A stretch of 64,000 bases of DNA, taken from the NCBI GenBank assembly GCA_947179485.1, contig OX359247.1:28248801-28312800 (forward strand). The letters run 5' to 3'. Source of the stretch: Allacma fusca. Lineage: Eukaryota; Arthropoda; Collembola; Symphypleona; Sminthuridae. Below the pieces are notes generated by a model. That model saw only the letters and a program-made list of their open reading frames with translations, had not been told where the DNA came from and ran no database searches. Position numbers and translations under genes: made by a program. This document shows positions 12,091 to 22,150 of this stretch, one piece after another. Numbering within the stretch: position 1 is the stretch's first letter; each line of letters begins with the position of its first letter.

Positions 12091-13083
12091 TCAGTAAAAG
12101 CTGCAGTATCTACTCCCGAGACACTTTGTCAACCAGCTCTCGTTGCCCTGTTGGAATTCCCCGAAGACATAAGTACTCTTCGACTGAGGTATAAATACGT
12201 CCGTCCTGGGTACTTCCAATACGATATCCTTTCTAGCAATTTCTTCTCCGTCCTTGTCCCTCTCTCCTTCTCTAATACCTATGGGAACAACACAAAATAT
12301 TAATTAAACAGCTTTCCAGCACACGTCAAAGAACAATTCACACAGAAGCTTCACTCCATTATCTCGAAATAGTCATTCCAACTTCTGACATCACTCCTTC
12401 CTCCAGCACTATCACAGTAACTCATGACTCCACAAAAATTAAAAAAAATAAAGCTCACTAAATGTCACTAGGTCAACATATCACGAAATTAAATCATCAT
12501 CAATTTAATTACCCAATTACATCAGGCTTTAACTCTCATTAATCTAATTTCCATTTTTTCCTGTATAACCTACTGCTGCAATATTTACACATCCTTTCGT
12601 AATTCAACCATCAATCCCCTACCACAAATGAATTAACACACATGACAAACAACAAAAGGTGAATCCAGCCACGCTAATCAATTTAAAAACAATATTGATC
12701 TCTATCTAATAATAATTTAAAAAACAATTATTATACTATTCCCTCTTCAAATGCACAATCAATCAATAAATCCCTTAATTTCCTCAACACAGGTAGAACA
12801 ATATGATGCATTTGCTCTCATTACTATTAAAGCATTATGGTAGAGTATATGACTCAACTAATAATAATTATTATTAATTAATTAATCACACATAGCCACA
12901 GTTCCGCTCAAACCTCAAATAATACATTTAAATCCCACGACAACAGGATTTGAAATCCCTTAAAATTCCTGTAATGAAATCCGTATAATAATAATAATAA
13001 TTACATAAGTACTTACCTATAAACTGACTGGTTGTTGCAAGTGAGAGCTGCTCTTTGAAACTAAATTTAATAACTGCGTCCTC
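12091..13083 (-). CDS. possible last two coding exons of an unrecognised minus-strand gene
   Basis: Two pieces join in phase: 13083-13017 (22 codons plus one base, donor GTAAGT) and 12278-12091 (acceptor CCCATAG, stop TGA). Together they give about 84 open codons, including KFSFKEQLSLATTSQFIG and VPRTDVFIPQSKSTYVFGEF. No ATG is present, so a start exon further right is needed and was not found. The intervening intron is G/T-rich on the minus strand, like other first introns here. The alternative is that one or both are 5' non-coding exons of EI24, which begins 142 nt downstream on the same strand. I do not recognise the peptide. Confidence 0.4.
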
Positions 13084-14185
13084 CTGTCACCTGAAGTGAC
13101 TTATTTAGGAATAAAAATGACGGTCTGAAGGAATTAACTGTAAATGTCCTTCAGCAGGGTTCAAGTTATTATTACTGGATAAAATTTTGGAAAGTGTAGA
13201 AGAGTTATTATTAGGTTGACTTCAATCAGCTGGAAACGTTCCTATACAAAGTACTTATCTATAGAAGTGAAGGGCCATGATTACTATGTACTATGTACCT
13301 ACTACTACATGCTGTACGTACAGGCTCTGCTTTCGTAATAAGTATTGCAGGAAGTATTCAAGTAGCTTTAACAACCAATGGGCCCACGAAGTTCTATGCT
13401 TTTGTTAGCTATCTCTGTTCTTATGGCTCTTTTGCTATCTATATACCCTTCCTCCACTCCTGCCTTTCGTTGAAGTTCGAGTGTTAATGTTAACAGTGGA
13501 GACCAAACTTCCATCCCTACCCTATAAGAGTTTGGAGTGTTCGTCCCACAAACGTTCCTGGACTCCTCTTCAAATATATAAGTTCTTGTACTTATAGACA
13601 GTTTTTATTATTGAATTTGGGCAAATTTTCTGAACTTGTGTCTTTATTAGTAAATATTGGATATTGTTTATAAAGGAAGGACAAATATTATTGGTATGAT
13701 TGACGTAGGATGCAATTTTAAATAGAACTGCGGATGACTGATTTGAGACACCAGTGGTTCATATTGTGGATGAAGAGTTGAAATGGACTGGAAATATTTG
13801 CTTCAGCTAATAAGCTGAATCGGGGCTTATATTGTGTTATTATTATTATTTGTTAAATTATATAGTAGTTCGAAAATAAAGTCCTAAAATTAATTATAAA
13901 TAAAGCTTTATCATAAAGTTTTTTTTTACGGGTGTACAATACATGATTTTTGTACAAAGTTGGGGAATTCAAGAATTTGGACACGGTACACTTGTCACCA
14001 GACCCGAAAAAACGCTCGTTCGTTTTTGTGTAAAACATAAACATTTGAAATAATCTTTTTAACAGCTTTTTATAAAAATATTTGTTTCTAATCTAATTTA
14101 ATGAAATGCAACGTTGGGAGATAACTTCCTCCAAAATATTTTCTCTCCAGCTCTACCAAATCGGTTAAGCATGGGATTAAACGGG

Positions 14186-14514
14186 GCGACATCTCTCAGG
14201 ATGTGTCGGAATTCTGTTCGGATTCGACGAACACGGTAAAAATAAACAATGGATTAGTATTGGCTTTTTCGTATGGGTGCTTCTGTTGGAATCACGTTGC
14301 CGGAATTTGGTTTACAAAATTTGTGAAATTTTAAAAGATTTGAATGACTTTTAACTTTACATTTTAAAATCCATTTAAAATTTCACGATTTTTTTCAATC
14401 GAATTCCGACAATACAATCGGAAAAAACCGATACTTTTAGTAGATACCTTTAAAGTACTGTTACTATGTTCGTCAAATCCGGGCAGCCATCAGACATAAC
14501 ATGAGAGATGTCGC
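14186..14514. repeat. long imperfect inverted repeat (foldback or MITE-like element)
   Basis: Two arms of about 140-150 nt pair around a loop near 14336-14373. Matching blocks in order are GCGACATCTCTCA (14186-14198) with its complement at 14502-14514; GATTCGACGAACA (14221-14233) with 14467-14479, one mismatch; TAGTATTGGCTTTTTCG (14255-14271) with the complement near 14419-14437; CGGAATT (14301-14307) with 14402-14408; and GTGAAATTTTAAA (14323-14335) with 14374-14386, perfect. No coding frame lies inside. Such a fold is typical of a non-autonomous DNA transposon. I could not fix outer ends or a target duplication. Confidence 0.75.
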
Positions 14515-14840
14515 GTCAACGTTCTCCATCCATATTCCACGTGTACTTAAACTGAATTCGGGCTTAATTCCTTTTCGGTGTTCGTCCCAGGGATTCACAT
14601 AGAGTTTCATGTGAATACATGACGTGCTTCATGATATTAATCTCCTACAACTACAACCTCCAACCCCAATTCTTTTTCATATACTCCCATTTGTATAAAA
14701 AAATGGCACAGTATAAATCCGACATGCATCAGTGGGTACTACAACCTTTCATTAAAATGAATCCTTCCCTAAGCTTGAAACTAGGGGTGAGGGATATATC
14801 TATCCTTACGTCCATCTCTAATCAACATATGCCTACGTAA

Positions 14841-14913
14841 TACAATGGCAGTTTTGATAAAACGAACCCCAAAGTGTTAGAACATGGATGGGATTACCAA
14901 AACTGTATTGTAA
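14841..14913. repeat. short hairpin, possible pre-miRNA-like fold
   Basis: TACAATGGCAGTTTTGATAA at 14841-14860 pairs with TTACCAAAACTGTATTGTA at 14894-14912, with one small bulge and one mismatch; the loop is about 33 nt. It may be a miniature palindrome related to the nearby foldback element rather than an RNA gene. Confidence 0.35.
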
Positions 14914-15919
14914 GTCGTTCAAATCCCGATAATTTATTCACACAATTGTTACAAAACATTCATTCCAAGGCACGGCCTGCTACAAATCTGTGGTTGGTGT
15001 AATTTAAAATCTTTAAAATCTGCTATTTTAAGGGAATAAATTACTATTTTTCATCCAAGGTCTTTTTCGCCTTTGACCCTAGTTAGGGTGGTCTACCCTA
15101 AACTGCACTCCTATGAGCTGCAATATTTTTCTAACCGGACTTTTCAATCATTTTATCCTTATGGGAATTCAAATCACATTGAGGTAGATTTCTTTATTAC
15201 TCCATTTAATAAAATATAATTAATAAAGCAGACAGTTACACACTCAACAGCGATGGCACGTTCTCAATGACAGACTTTCGAATAAAGTTCGGCGTTCATA
15301 AACAATTTCATCCGATTTCCTCCCATTGTCAGAATATTTTGGGGTTGCTTAAGCTCCCTTAAAAACTAAATAGAATCTTGTAAAAATACTATGAGCAAAC
15401 CTTACAATTATTATTAGTTCTTTATAATTTTAATTTCCGGGAACAGGGTAGGTAAATGACAGGGGGCCAGTTTGCTGTAGGGCAGCATTTAGGAATTCTT
15501 TTTGGCACCTGAGATTTGGTCACCTGGCCATTTGAATTGTGTAATTTTCGCGGTTGACATCTGTGATCTGTGTCAAGTCAAGATTCTGGTCTTTTCTTCC
15601 TTAAATTAAAATTACAAAAATAAAAAGTATTTACATATGTGACCAATGCATATGTATGTACTTAATTATGGTTTATTTTAACCAGAGGTCTTGTTGAAAA
15701 GTTACTTCTGGGTAGTTGATTGGTCATTTTTGATTTGGAAGTGATTAGTTAATATTCTTTGGGGGAGTAATTTTGTAGAAGGAATTTGGAACTCGGATCA
15801 ATTACTTAACTGTCGGGTCAATATCGGAGACTTGTAACATTTCCTGTCCCAGCCCAAAATCCTACGGAATTCGTATTTCTAGAAATAGTTGTTAATTAAT
15901 TCGAATACAAGATTTTAGT

Positions 15920-16959
15920 ATGGCGATTTATAGCTTTTATATAATTGCCAAGTCTGGCCAGTTAATGTTCAATTACGAGCATAATTTCCCGAAGGTGGAG
16001 ACAGAGCGGACATTTACCTACCCTATGGATATAAAATTGACCTTTAAAAATCATCGGACATCTGTCGCTTTTGGACAACGAGATGGTATATTTGGTAGGG
16101 TTTGTTGCAATTTTTATTTCATGGGGTGAAAATTGTTGGAAAGTTAAGGTTCTCCGATTTTGATGAATTATGATGTGATTAGAATCATGGAATTGAAAGA
16201 CGTGTGTGATGGGTTGGTTGTTGTAATTTGTAAATGATGAGTTTTTGTTTTGTCATTGAAACAGTTGGCCAGACACTGCTATCAGTGAACGGTATTCCTG
16301 TAGAAGAAAATCGAATAAGGAATGAGAAACTAGATGATGTTTTCGAATTCTTATCCAAGCCAGAAAACTATCCAGTGACGTAAGTTGCCTAAAAAACGGT
16401 TATAATGTATGTGGTTCTATTCTCTTGGGGTCAATGGACTGTTGTAACTCCTGATGCAAAATATTTTGATAGTTGCAGATTTGGTCGGGCTCGACTGGAG
16501 AGTAACGAGAATCTGGCAGTCGGGAGTGTTTTTTACAGTGTTTTTGCCTTAGCAAGTCAACTCAGTCCAGAGTTGCATAGTTCAGGGATTCAATATTTGG
16601 AAACGGAAACATTTAAATTACATTGTCTCCAAACTTTAACAGGTATTTTGAGTATCATGCTCAAGATTGAGTGTGTATTTGCAAAGTTATTTCGTGAGGT
16701 GAAATGATTTATGCAATCTATTTGTATGTACTATGCAATTGGGTCATTTCTATAAATAGGAGTCAAGTTCTTCCTCATTTCTGACCCTAAGCTGCAAGGC
16801 ATGGATGTTGTTGTTCGAAAAATTTATGAACTTTATTCCGACTATGTCCTCAAAAACCCATTTTATTCCTTGGATCAGCCTATCAGATGTGAACTGTTCG
16901 TGGATAACCTCAAAAATCTCCTGGATACCGTGGAGAAAACTGGAATCACAAATGTTTAA
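15920..16959 (+). CDS. TRAPPC4: TRAPPC4 (synbindin), TRAPP complex core subunit
   Basis: Four exons: 15920-16094, 16265-16379, 16479-16642, 16760-16959; 217 aa against about 219 in mammals, so full length. The N-terminus [20 protein letters not shown] opens a longin-type fold. The motifs [30 protein letters not shown] (as in TRAPPC4, with one change), QTLTG and [16 protein letters not shown] identify the orthologue. It is a core subunit of the TRAPP complex, which activates Rab1 and tethers ER-derived vesicles at the Golgi. Introns are 99-170 nt and all phases agree. The first ATG of the frame matches the family start exactly. AATAAA at 17373-17378 is one possible poly(A) signal. Confidence 0.96.
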
Positions 16960-18073
16960 CGTTTAGCATAAAACTTTGACCTGATTTTCATAGTGCAGCC
17001 AGATTTATACCTCTTGTCAGTCACGGATCCTGGGCGTTTTGTTTTTGATATTTTTGGTACACCGAGAAGTAAGTTCTTATTGCAGGGGTTACTCTATCTA
17101 TTCATCTATGACATTCTGGATGTTATGTGCACTTATTTATTTTACTATGATATGTATGATAAAATAACCCAAAATAACGTTTTTATAAATTATCTACCTG
17201 TAAATAGAAATGGCTTCACGGTGTCTCCAGCCCATATTCGTCAGTAATACTTTATGTTGATTATTTTTCTGATCCTTTGCCCATGGTATAACATATACAT
17301 GGGCTTATGGTGTTTATTAGCCAAACGTTGTTATATTAAATTCCGGCTGTTTTCGTTGTTCAGTGCAAATATAATAAAGAATTATATAATAATTAATGCC
17401 AACTTCACATTTATACTCACAGCTACTCTTATTTACATATGTCACATAGTTGTCCGTCACATATTCGACAGATCATTTTTTTGAAGCTGATTTCAGTACT
17501 AATAAGGAAATCGATTCAGCTTTGTTTAGTGATATTTGCAAACTACAATCATTGTTCAGAATTTCCCAGGGAAGCTTTTTCCTGAGCAAACTCTTTGTCT
17601 TTTCTCATAGGATACATGCTACTCATTGTCAGTTAAGTCGATGATTTTTCCTGATTACAATTAATCTACACCTAAATTATGAATGTCAGGGCCAGGGCAT
17701 TTTCAAAATATTATTATTTTTTTAAGTTAGTTATATTCTTTTATTGCATAGAAATCATCCTCACACATTCTAAAGTAGTTCTCGAGGTGAGCTGCACTTT
17801 TAAAGTACAAGCACATTTCACAGTACGTAATTGTAAGTCAAGGCACAGTCACTTATACTTTTGTAAGTACATATTTCAATATCTGAGACTTTTTCTTGGC
17901 CTTAATTACACGAGGTATTTTGTAAGTACTTATTACAGTGTCAGGTTTTGCATAGTTATAGTCAAGTTAATAGCTCTTGCATTTAAAATCTTAAACAAGT
18001 TCATCGTGTGTGTGCTTTTGAGTTGCACAGCATGAATTGAAATCCATAAATTCTTCTCTATACACTCATCAGT
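16960..18073. other. TRAPPC4 3' region and intergenic DNA
   Basis: AT-rich sequence between TRAPPC4 and the tRNA gene. It contains AATAAA at 17373-17378. Several open frames of 60-118 codons are rich in Phe, Tyr, Ile and Leu, as expected of random AT-rich DNA, and I do not call them genes. Confidence 0.5.
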
Positions 18074-18146
18074 GCCGAAATAGCTCAGTTGGGAGAGCGT
18101 TAGACTGAAGATCTAAAGGTCCCTGGTTCAATCCCGGGTTTCGGCA
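18074..18146 (+). tRNA. trnF-GAA: tRNA-Phe (anticodon GAA)
   Basis: A complete 73-nt cloverleaf: acceptor stem GCCGAAA/TTTCGGC with A discriminator, D stem GCTC/GAGC, anticodon stem TTAGA/TCTAA with loop CTGAAGA (GAA), T stem CCTGG/CCGGG with loop TTCAATC. The A box (TAGCTCAGTTGG) and B box (GGTTCAATCCC) are intact, so RNA polymerase III can transcribe it. There is no intron and no encoded CCA, as usual for animals. It decodes UUC/UUU. The isotype is fixed by the anticodon. Confidence 0.98.
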
Positions 18147-18154
18147 ACCTTAAA

Positions 18155-18166
18155 TTTTGCTTTTTT
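18155..18166 (+). terminator. Pol III oligo-T terminator of tRNA-Phe
   Basis: TTTT at 18155-18158 and six T at 18161-18166, starting 9 nt after the tRNA 3' end, form a normal RNA polymerase III stop. Confidence 0.85.
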
Positions 18167-19403
18167 ATGTGCCTGACCGACCACGATTTGCGTTTCGTAC
18201 CAACACCTGCTTCGCTGCTCCATCTAATATATGGCAAAATGGCTTATAATTACATAGTTTACTGACCTCACTACGAATTTCCTTCCATATATGTATTCAT
18301 TAACAAAGGCAATTTTTAACTTCGCAAACTCTCCACAGCAGCTCAGCAAAAATTGCGAACCGGTGAACTTTATTATTCATTACGAATACAGTGACTGGTG
18401 ATAACGATTATGTTTACTTGTCAGCAAGATTGCAGCCTAGATTATGTAACTATTAGCGAAGTAAGACATAGTTGACGCTTATGCGTAATTTGAACTGCAC
18501 TGGAAAGGACATAAAAACCCACAGATTAGAAGGCCAACATGTACTTACTATTACCGTGCTATTACTTACTCGCCAATGTCACCAAAACCAATGGACCAAC
18601 ACTGAACCTGGTGTAGCGCACTTAAGTGTACTTACTTAAGTTCCCAGCGGAAGCCAAAGTGATAACTAACAATAAGAAAAGCTACTGATTCGAAAATATT
18701 CCAGTAACTTGACAAATGTATGTTCTCTAATCAGGAAAAATTTGAGTATCCGTGTATATTTATTTACACCTCTGTATTGCTCTCAAACAGCAAAACTTCA
18801 GCTTACATGCAAATATTTGCTGACACAATAAGACTAACTATTTCATTGGGCTGACTCCCTGTATGCTCGTATATCTTAACGAGGTAAAAATATCCCCAAA
18901 TGAGAATAATCAACGTTTTTACATTCTTTTCTCTGATTTATTGATATCAAATAGAAACTCCCTGCTAATACTCAAATTTAAAACGTAATCTGGCTCAAAA
19001 TCCTGAATAAAATGTCAATTGGTACGAATCAGTAAGTACTCATAATTATTTTTATTTTTAATCATCCTTTACAAAGATATGCAAAATTGTATAGAATGCT
19101 TCCACATAAGTACGTACAAATACATATTCAAACACCGTCTTAAGACACGATAAATTACCCATGTTGCTTATTTTAAACACAATTTCAGTCACAAAACTCA
19201 TCGAAAATGCTCCTCCTTCATTAGAATACGCGAAAAGTTGGATAAAGCAGCTTATTGCCTTCTCACAGCTACCTTATGTGTGATTATACTTGTCAGTTTC
19301 CCATTATTGATAAATGAGGAGTCAGTGAATCATAACATGAAAACTTTCCTTGATTTTGTATTAATACAATGACATACATATGAAAGTAAGCAAGTGTGTA
19401 AGC
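18167..19403. other. intergenic stretch after tRNA-Phe
   Basis: AT-rich sequence with no coding exon, RNA or repeat that I can support. Confidence 0.5.
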
Positions 19404-19409
19404 TTTATT
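19404..19409 (-). terminator. possible minus-strand poly(A) signal
   Basis: AATAAA on the minus strand, about 50 nt beyond the stop of the possible exon at 19460-19618. Confidence 0.35.
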
Positions 19410-19459
19410 ACTCAACTCAAAATCGCAGCTCATTGTCAGTCATACTGTCATTGCCAGTG

Positions 19460-19618
19460 TCAATCCTCCTCATATGAGTCATCTACAATATATTCTTTTC
19501 TGAATTCCTTGCAATTGCCAGCGTAATGAAACCATACACCTGTTTCATCCAGCAATATGTACCAGGGATATACCTGAGTAGAAAATCCTGGGATTTCAAG
19601 ATATTCTCCATTATTTCC
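19460..19618 (-). CDS. possible terminal coding exon, unrecognised
   Basis: On the minus strand a frame of 52 codons runs to TGA at 19460-19462. It includes EYLEIPGFSTQVYPWYILLD and ends in an acidic tail, DDSYEED; Trp, Tyr and Cys content is unlike random AT-rich DNA. A canonical poly(A) signal follows within 60 nt. Just upstream (about 19685-19795, minus) another frame reads CTFQVAKHLVEKGHHKDEDA and then stops. The two are in different frames, so they are either separate exons or pieces of a decayed gene or transposon. I do not recognise them. Confidence 0.33.
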   Translation of the reverse strand, partial: GNNGEYLEIPGFSTQVYPWYILLDETGVWFHYAGNCKEFRKEYIVDDSYEED

Positions 19619-20299
19619 TCATGTAATAACTTTGGTTATTCCCCGGCTTTGCCATAGTTTCCCTGCCGTTTTATATTTTTTCCAAAATTTTAATAATAAT
19701 TAACCATTCCCCTGCATCCTCGTCCTTGTGATGTCCTTTTTCTACCAAATGTTTTGCAACCTGGAACGTGCATCTATAACACATCTGCAGTGACAATCCC
19801 ACTAGGGTTAGGCATCCATGTAGTTCCCATGAATATGATAATTTACCACTTATCCTTCATCCTCTCGAATAAAAGGCCTACCTGACAGAGTCACATTAAA
19901 ACGGTTCCCAAAAACAATACAGTATTAAACAGGGAAGTAATTCATCACCCCACACATGATAATCGCATATGGTGGAGCTAAAATCCGAGGAACGCCACGG
20001 AGAGATGGGAAGCTCTAAACTCAATGATGTGGGAATGGTTTATACTGTACAAATGCAAAAGGTACTATATACTCAGAGAGACGCTTTATGCTTTACTTCC
20101 ACTAAAAAATAACTCACTCGCTCTCGCTGCCCCACACAGCTTTCAAGCTCACACTTATATACCACTCCATAATACAACATACGCGTATCTATACATATAT
20201 CCATAAAAAAGCTTCCTTCCAACATTGTCCGGTTAAGAGTCACAACAAAATCTCCCCAAGACTCACTAAAGCGAAAGTAAATCTCACAAATAAACTCAA

Positions 20300-20592
20300 C
20301 TAAAAAAAGTTGAAATCCATTTCCTCAAATATCCCGAGGGGTAATCCCAATCCCTTCAAAATCTCTCTATTTATTCTTTCTCTCAAGAAGGACAAGATCC
20401 TCAATATGAACTTAATGCCTTTCAGCGGACGATATAAGCCTTGCCAACGACCGAGGGTTGTTCCTTCTCTACGGAATCCATCCTCCTCCATGCATAAAAG
20501 TCGATGGCGTGGTGAAGAAGCCTGCTTTATACTATACCAACGGTAAAAGAAAAGGCCAACTCTGTTAAAACTCTCACAAACAACAGTGACTC
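20300..20592 (-). CDS. possible terminal exon behind a strong splice acceptor, unrecognised
   Basis: On the minus strand a long pyrimidine tract ending in TGTAG (acceptor at 20593-20594) precedes a frame of 96 codons ending in TAG at 20300-20302. It includes CMEEDGFRREGTTLGRWQGL and LRERINREILKGLGLPLGIF. The base composition is less AT-rich than its flanks. The plus strand is also open for part of this stretch, so strand and coding status are uncertain; it could instead be untranslated exon sequence. No family recognised. Confidence 0.3.
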
Positions 20593-20817
20593 CTACACAT
20601 AGCATAAAGACATTGGAGAAAGTCAAAAGAGGAAGGAGAGAGAAAGTCATAAAGTGAAGGATTTGAATCAATTTAATGAACAAACTTATTTTCCTATATT
20701 ACGAAACTCCTCAATTATATAAAGTCATCATCAAAGCCAGTTTCAGCCTCCAAGTGATTATTTTGGTAAATATATAGTTGCGGACAGATCGACAGAGAAG
20801 AGGAGGGGATCGACGGT

Positions 20818-20861
20818 GTACATATATATATACATACATATATATAAAAATATATACAAAC
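20818..20861. repeat. AT/AC microsatellite
   Basis: A run of TA and TACA units (ACATATATATATACATACATATATATA and similar). Simple-sequence DNA with no coding value. Confidence 0.8.
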
Positions 20862-20952
20862 ACATCTACAAAAACAGCTCTGGCAATATACTCCACACTC
20901 CTCACAATTATATATACAGTCCATCAAATTAATAAAACACAAGTTTAACGAA

Positions 20953-20986
20953 CAAGAAGAAGAAGAAGGAGGAAGAAGAAGAACAA
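20953..20986. repeat. GAA/GGA trinucleotide microsatellite
   Basis: About eleven AAG/GAA units with two GGA variants. The minus-strand frame crossing it reads as a Ser/Pro-rich stretch and is not taken as coding. Confidence 0.8.
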
Positions 20987-21354
20987 GCGAAACATTTAAC
21001 AACAACATTATCCCCGTCAAATCTCTGAAACCCTCACAAAACATATACCATTGAGACTATTACAATTACAATAGTTTTAATTCAAGAGAAAGTACAAGTT
21101 ATCGCAGCTATTCCGGACAGACTCATTTGTCATATTACCCTTTAAAAAAAACCCCCTCACAAAAGTTTGTTGACAAAAGTTAATTTACAAGGAATTTTGT
21201 CTGACAAAAAATATCATCTCCGAGGACTGAACTCACTACGAAGCAACATTATTTGCAAGTTATTTTGTGGTTTGTATTTAAAAAAAAACATTTTAAATTA
21301 AACTACATTATTTAATTATACAGTCATCAGTTTTAAATATCCAGTACTTACTAT

Positions 21355-21402
21355 ACTTATATATATATACACACACATATATAGATACATGTATATCTAC
21401 AA
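21355..21402. repeat. TA/CA microsatellite
   Basis: TATATATATATACACACACATATATA, then TACATGTATATC. Simple repeat close to the possible minus-strand exon at 21432-21633. Confidence 0.8.
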
Positions 21403-21431
21403 CAAGTAAATATATAGCAAAATATATTTAC

Positions 21432-21633
21432 CCCTAGAAAAAAAACTTTGAGTATTATCTACTTGATACATTGGTTTGGATTGATTTGTACGCTGTTGTT
21501 GTGTTGAGTTCTGGCTCAAGTGAAGATCTCTGCACCATCTTTTGTCTAAAGATCTCGAAACATTTGAAAAGCTTGTAGAGCACGCATAGGTGCTTGGACT
21601 AGGCTTTGGGCTTTGGGCTTGTTCCTGCTCCAT
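21432..21633 (-). CDS. possible first coding exon of a minus-strand gene, unrecognised
   Basis: An ATG at 21633 (minus) opens a frame starting MEQEQAQSPKPSPSTYACST. It includes SRSLDKRWCRDLHLSQN and runs to a donor-like GGG|GTAAAT near 21432. It is polar, Ser/Gln/Pro-rich and unrecognised. Support comes from position: to its left the minus strand is G/T-rich, as in the first introns of the real genes here, and to its right the asymmetry flips toward DDX6. The downstream exons could be those suggested at 20300-20592 or 19460-19618, but I could not join them with certainty. Confidence 0.35.
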
Positions 21634-21649
21634 CCATGCTCCACTATAA

Positions 21650-22150
21650 TATCACCACATCATCCACACAACTTCTTCACTCGATATTAAAATAAGTAAG
21701 TAACATATATATATATGTATATAAAATAATCTCTACATATATATTTATACAAGAACAAAAAAGTGCGTACTATTCTATATGCTATTCCTCCATATGAACA
21801 TTTTGAGGGAGAAGAAGAGCTGACACAGAGTTTCAGAGTGAACGGCATTTTTCCAGTCTTCAATAATAATACAAATAATTATATAGACAGAGTCTTAATA
21901 GTAAGGATAATGTGAATAGTGTAGCTTCTTCTTGGCTCGGAAAAAAATTAAAAGGGTTAGTTACATCTCCTCAGTTTTGAAACTATATAACAAGTGACTA
22001 TGTCTTCTACAGTCAGAGTGACATGATCACTATAACGGACTCCTTCTTGAGTCTTGAGTGAGTGACTGAACGTCATGGACCCATTGAGCAATCTATAGAC
22101 AAGGTTTAAGGTTTTTCTTGGATTTAACTGTAGTTATAAAGTAGTATGTA
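21650..22150. promoter_or_regulatory. likely divergent promoter region (DDX6 and a minus-strand transcript)
   Basis: Left of this stretch the plus strand is poor in G (for example 20090-20330); right of it (22150-23700) the plus strand is rich in G and T and poor in C. The same pattern marks the sense strand of first introns in ISCA2 and SEC23. The flip therefore points to start sites here, with DDX6 reading right. No TATA box or initiator could be assigned. Confidence 0.4.

Larger units (their letters stand above)
13101..15919. other. intergenic stretch between EI24 and TRAPPC4
   Basis: AT-rich DNA. It holds the foldback palindrome at 14186-14514 and a small hairpin at 14841-14913, listed separately. 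A short minus-strand frame at 13370-13530 starting MEVWSPLL is open for about 45 codons but has no support. No other feature is visible. The TRAPPC4 promoter should lie in the last few hundred bases. Confidence 0.5.

Noticed and set aside
15080..15110. TTAGGG-like and ACCCTA-like words suggesting telomeric DNA
   Set aside because: Only single units are present, forming a short palindrome; no array.
17679..18035. 118-aa frame before tRNA-Phe
   Set aside because: Composition dominated by Phe, Tyr, Ile, Leu and Ser as in random AT-rich DNA; no domain.
20715..21044. Minus-strand 109-aa frame
   Set aside because: It crosses GAA and TA microsatellites, which give its Ser and Tyr/Ile runs.
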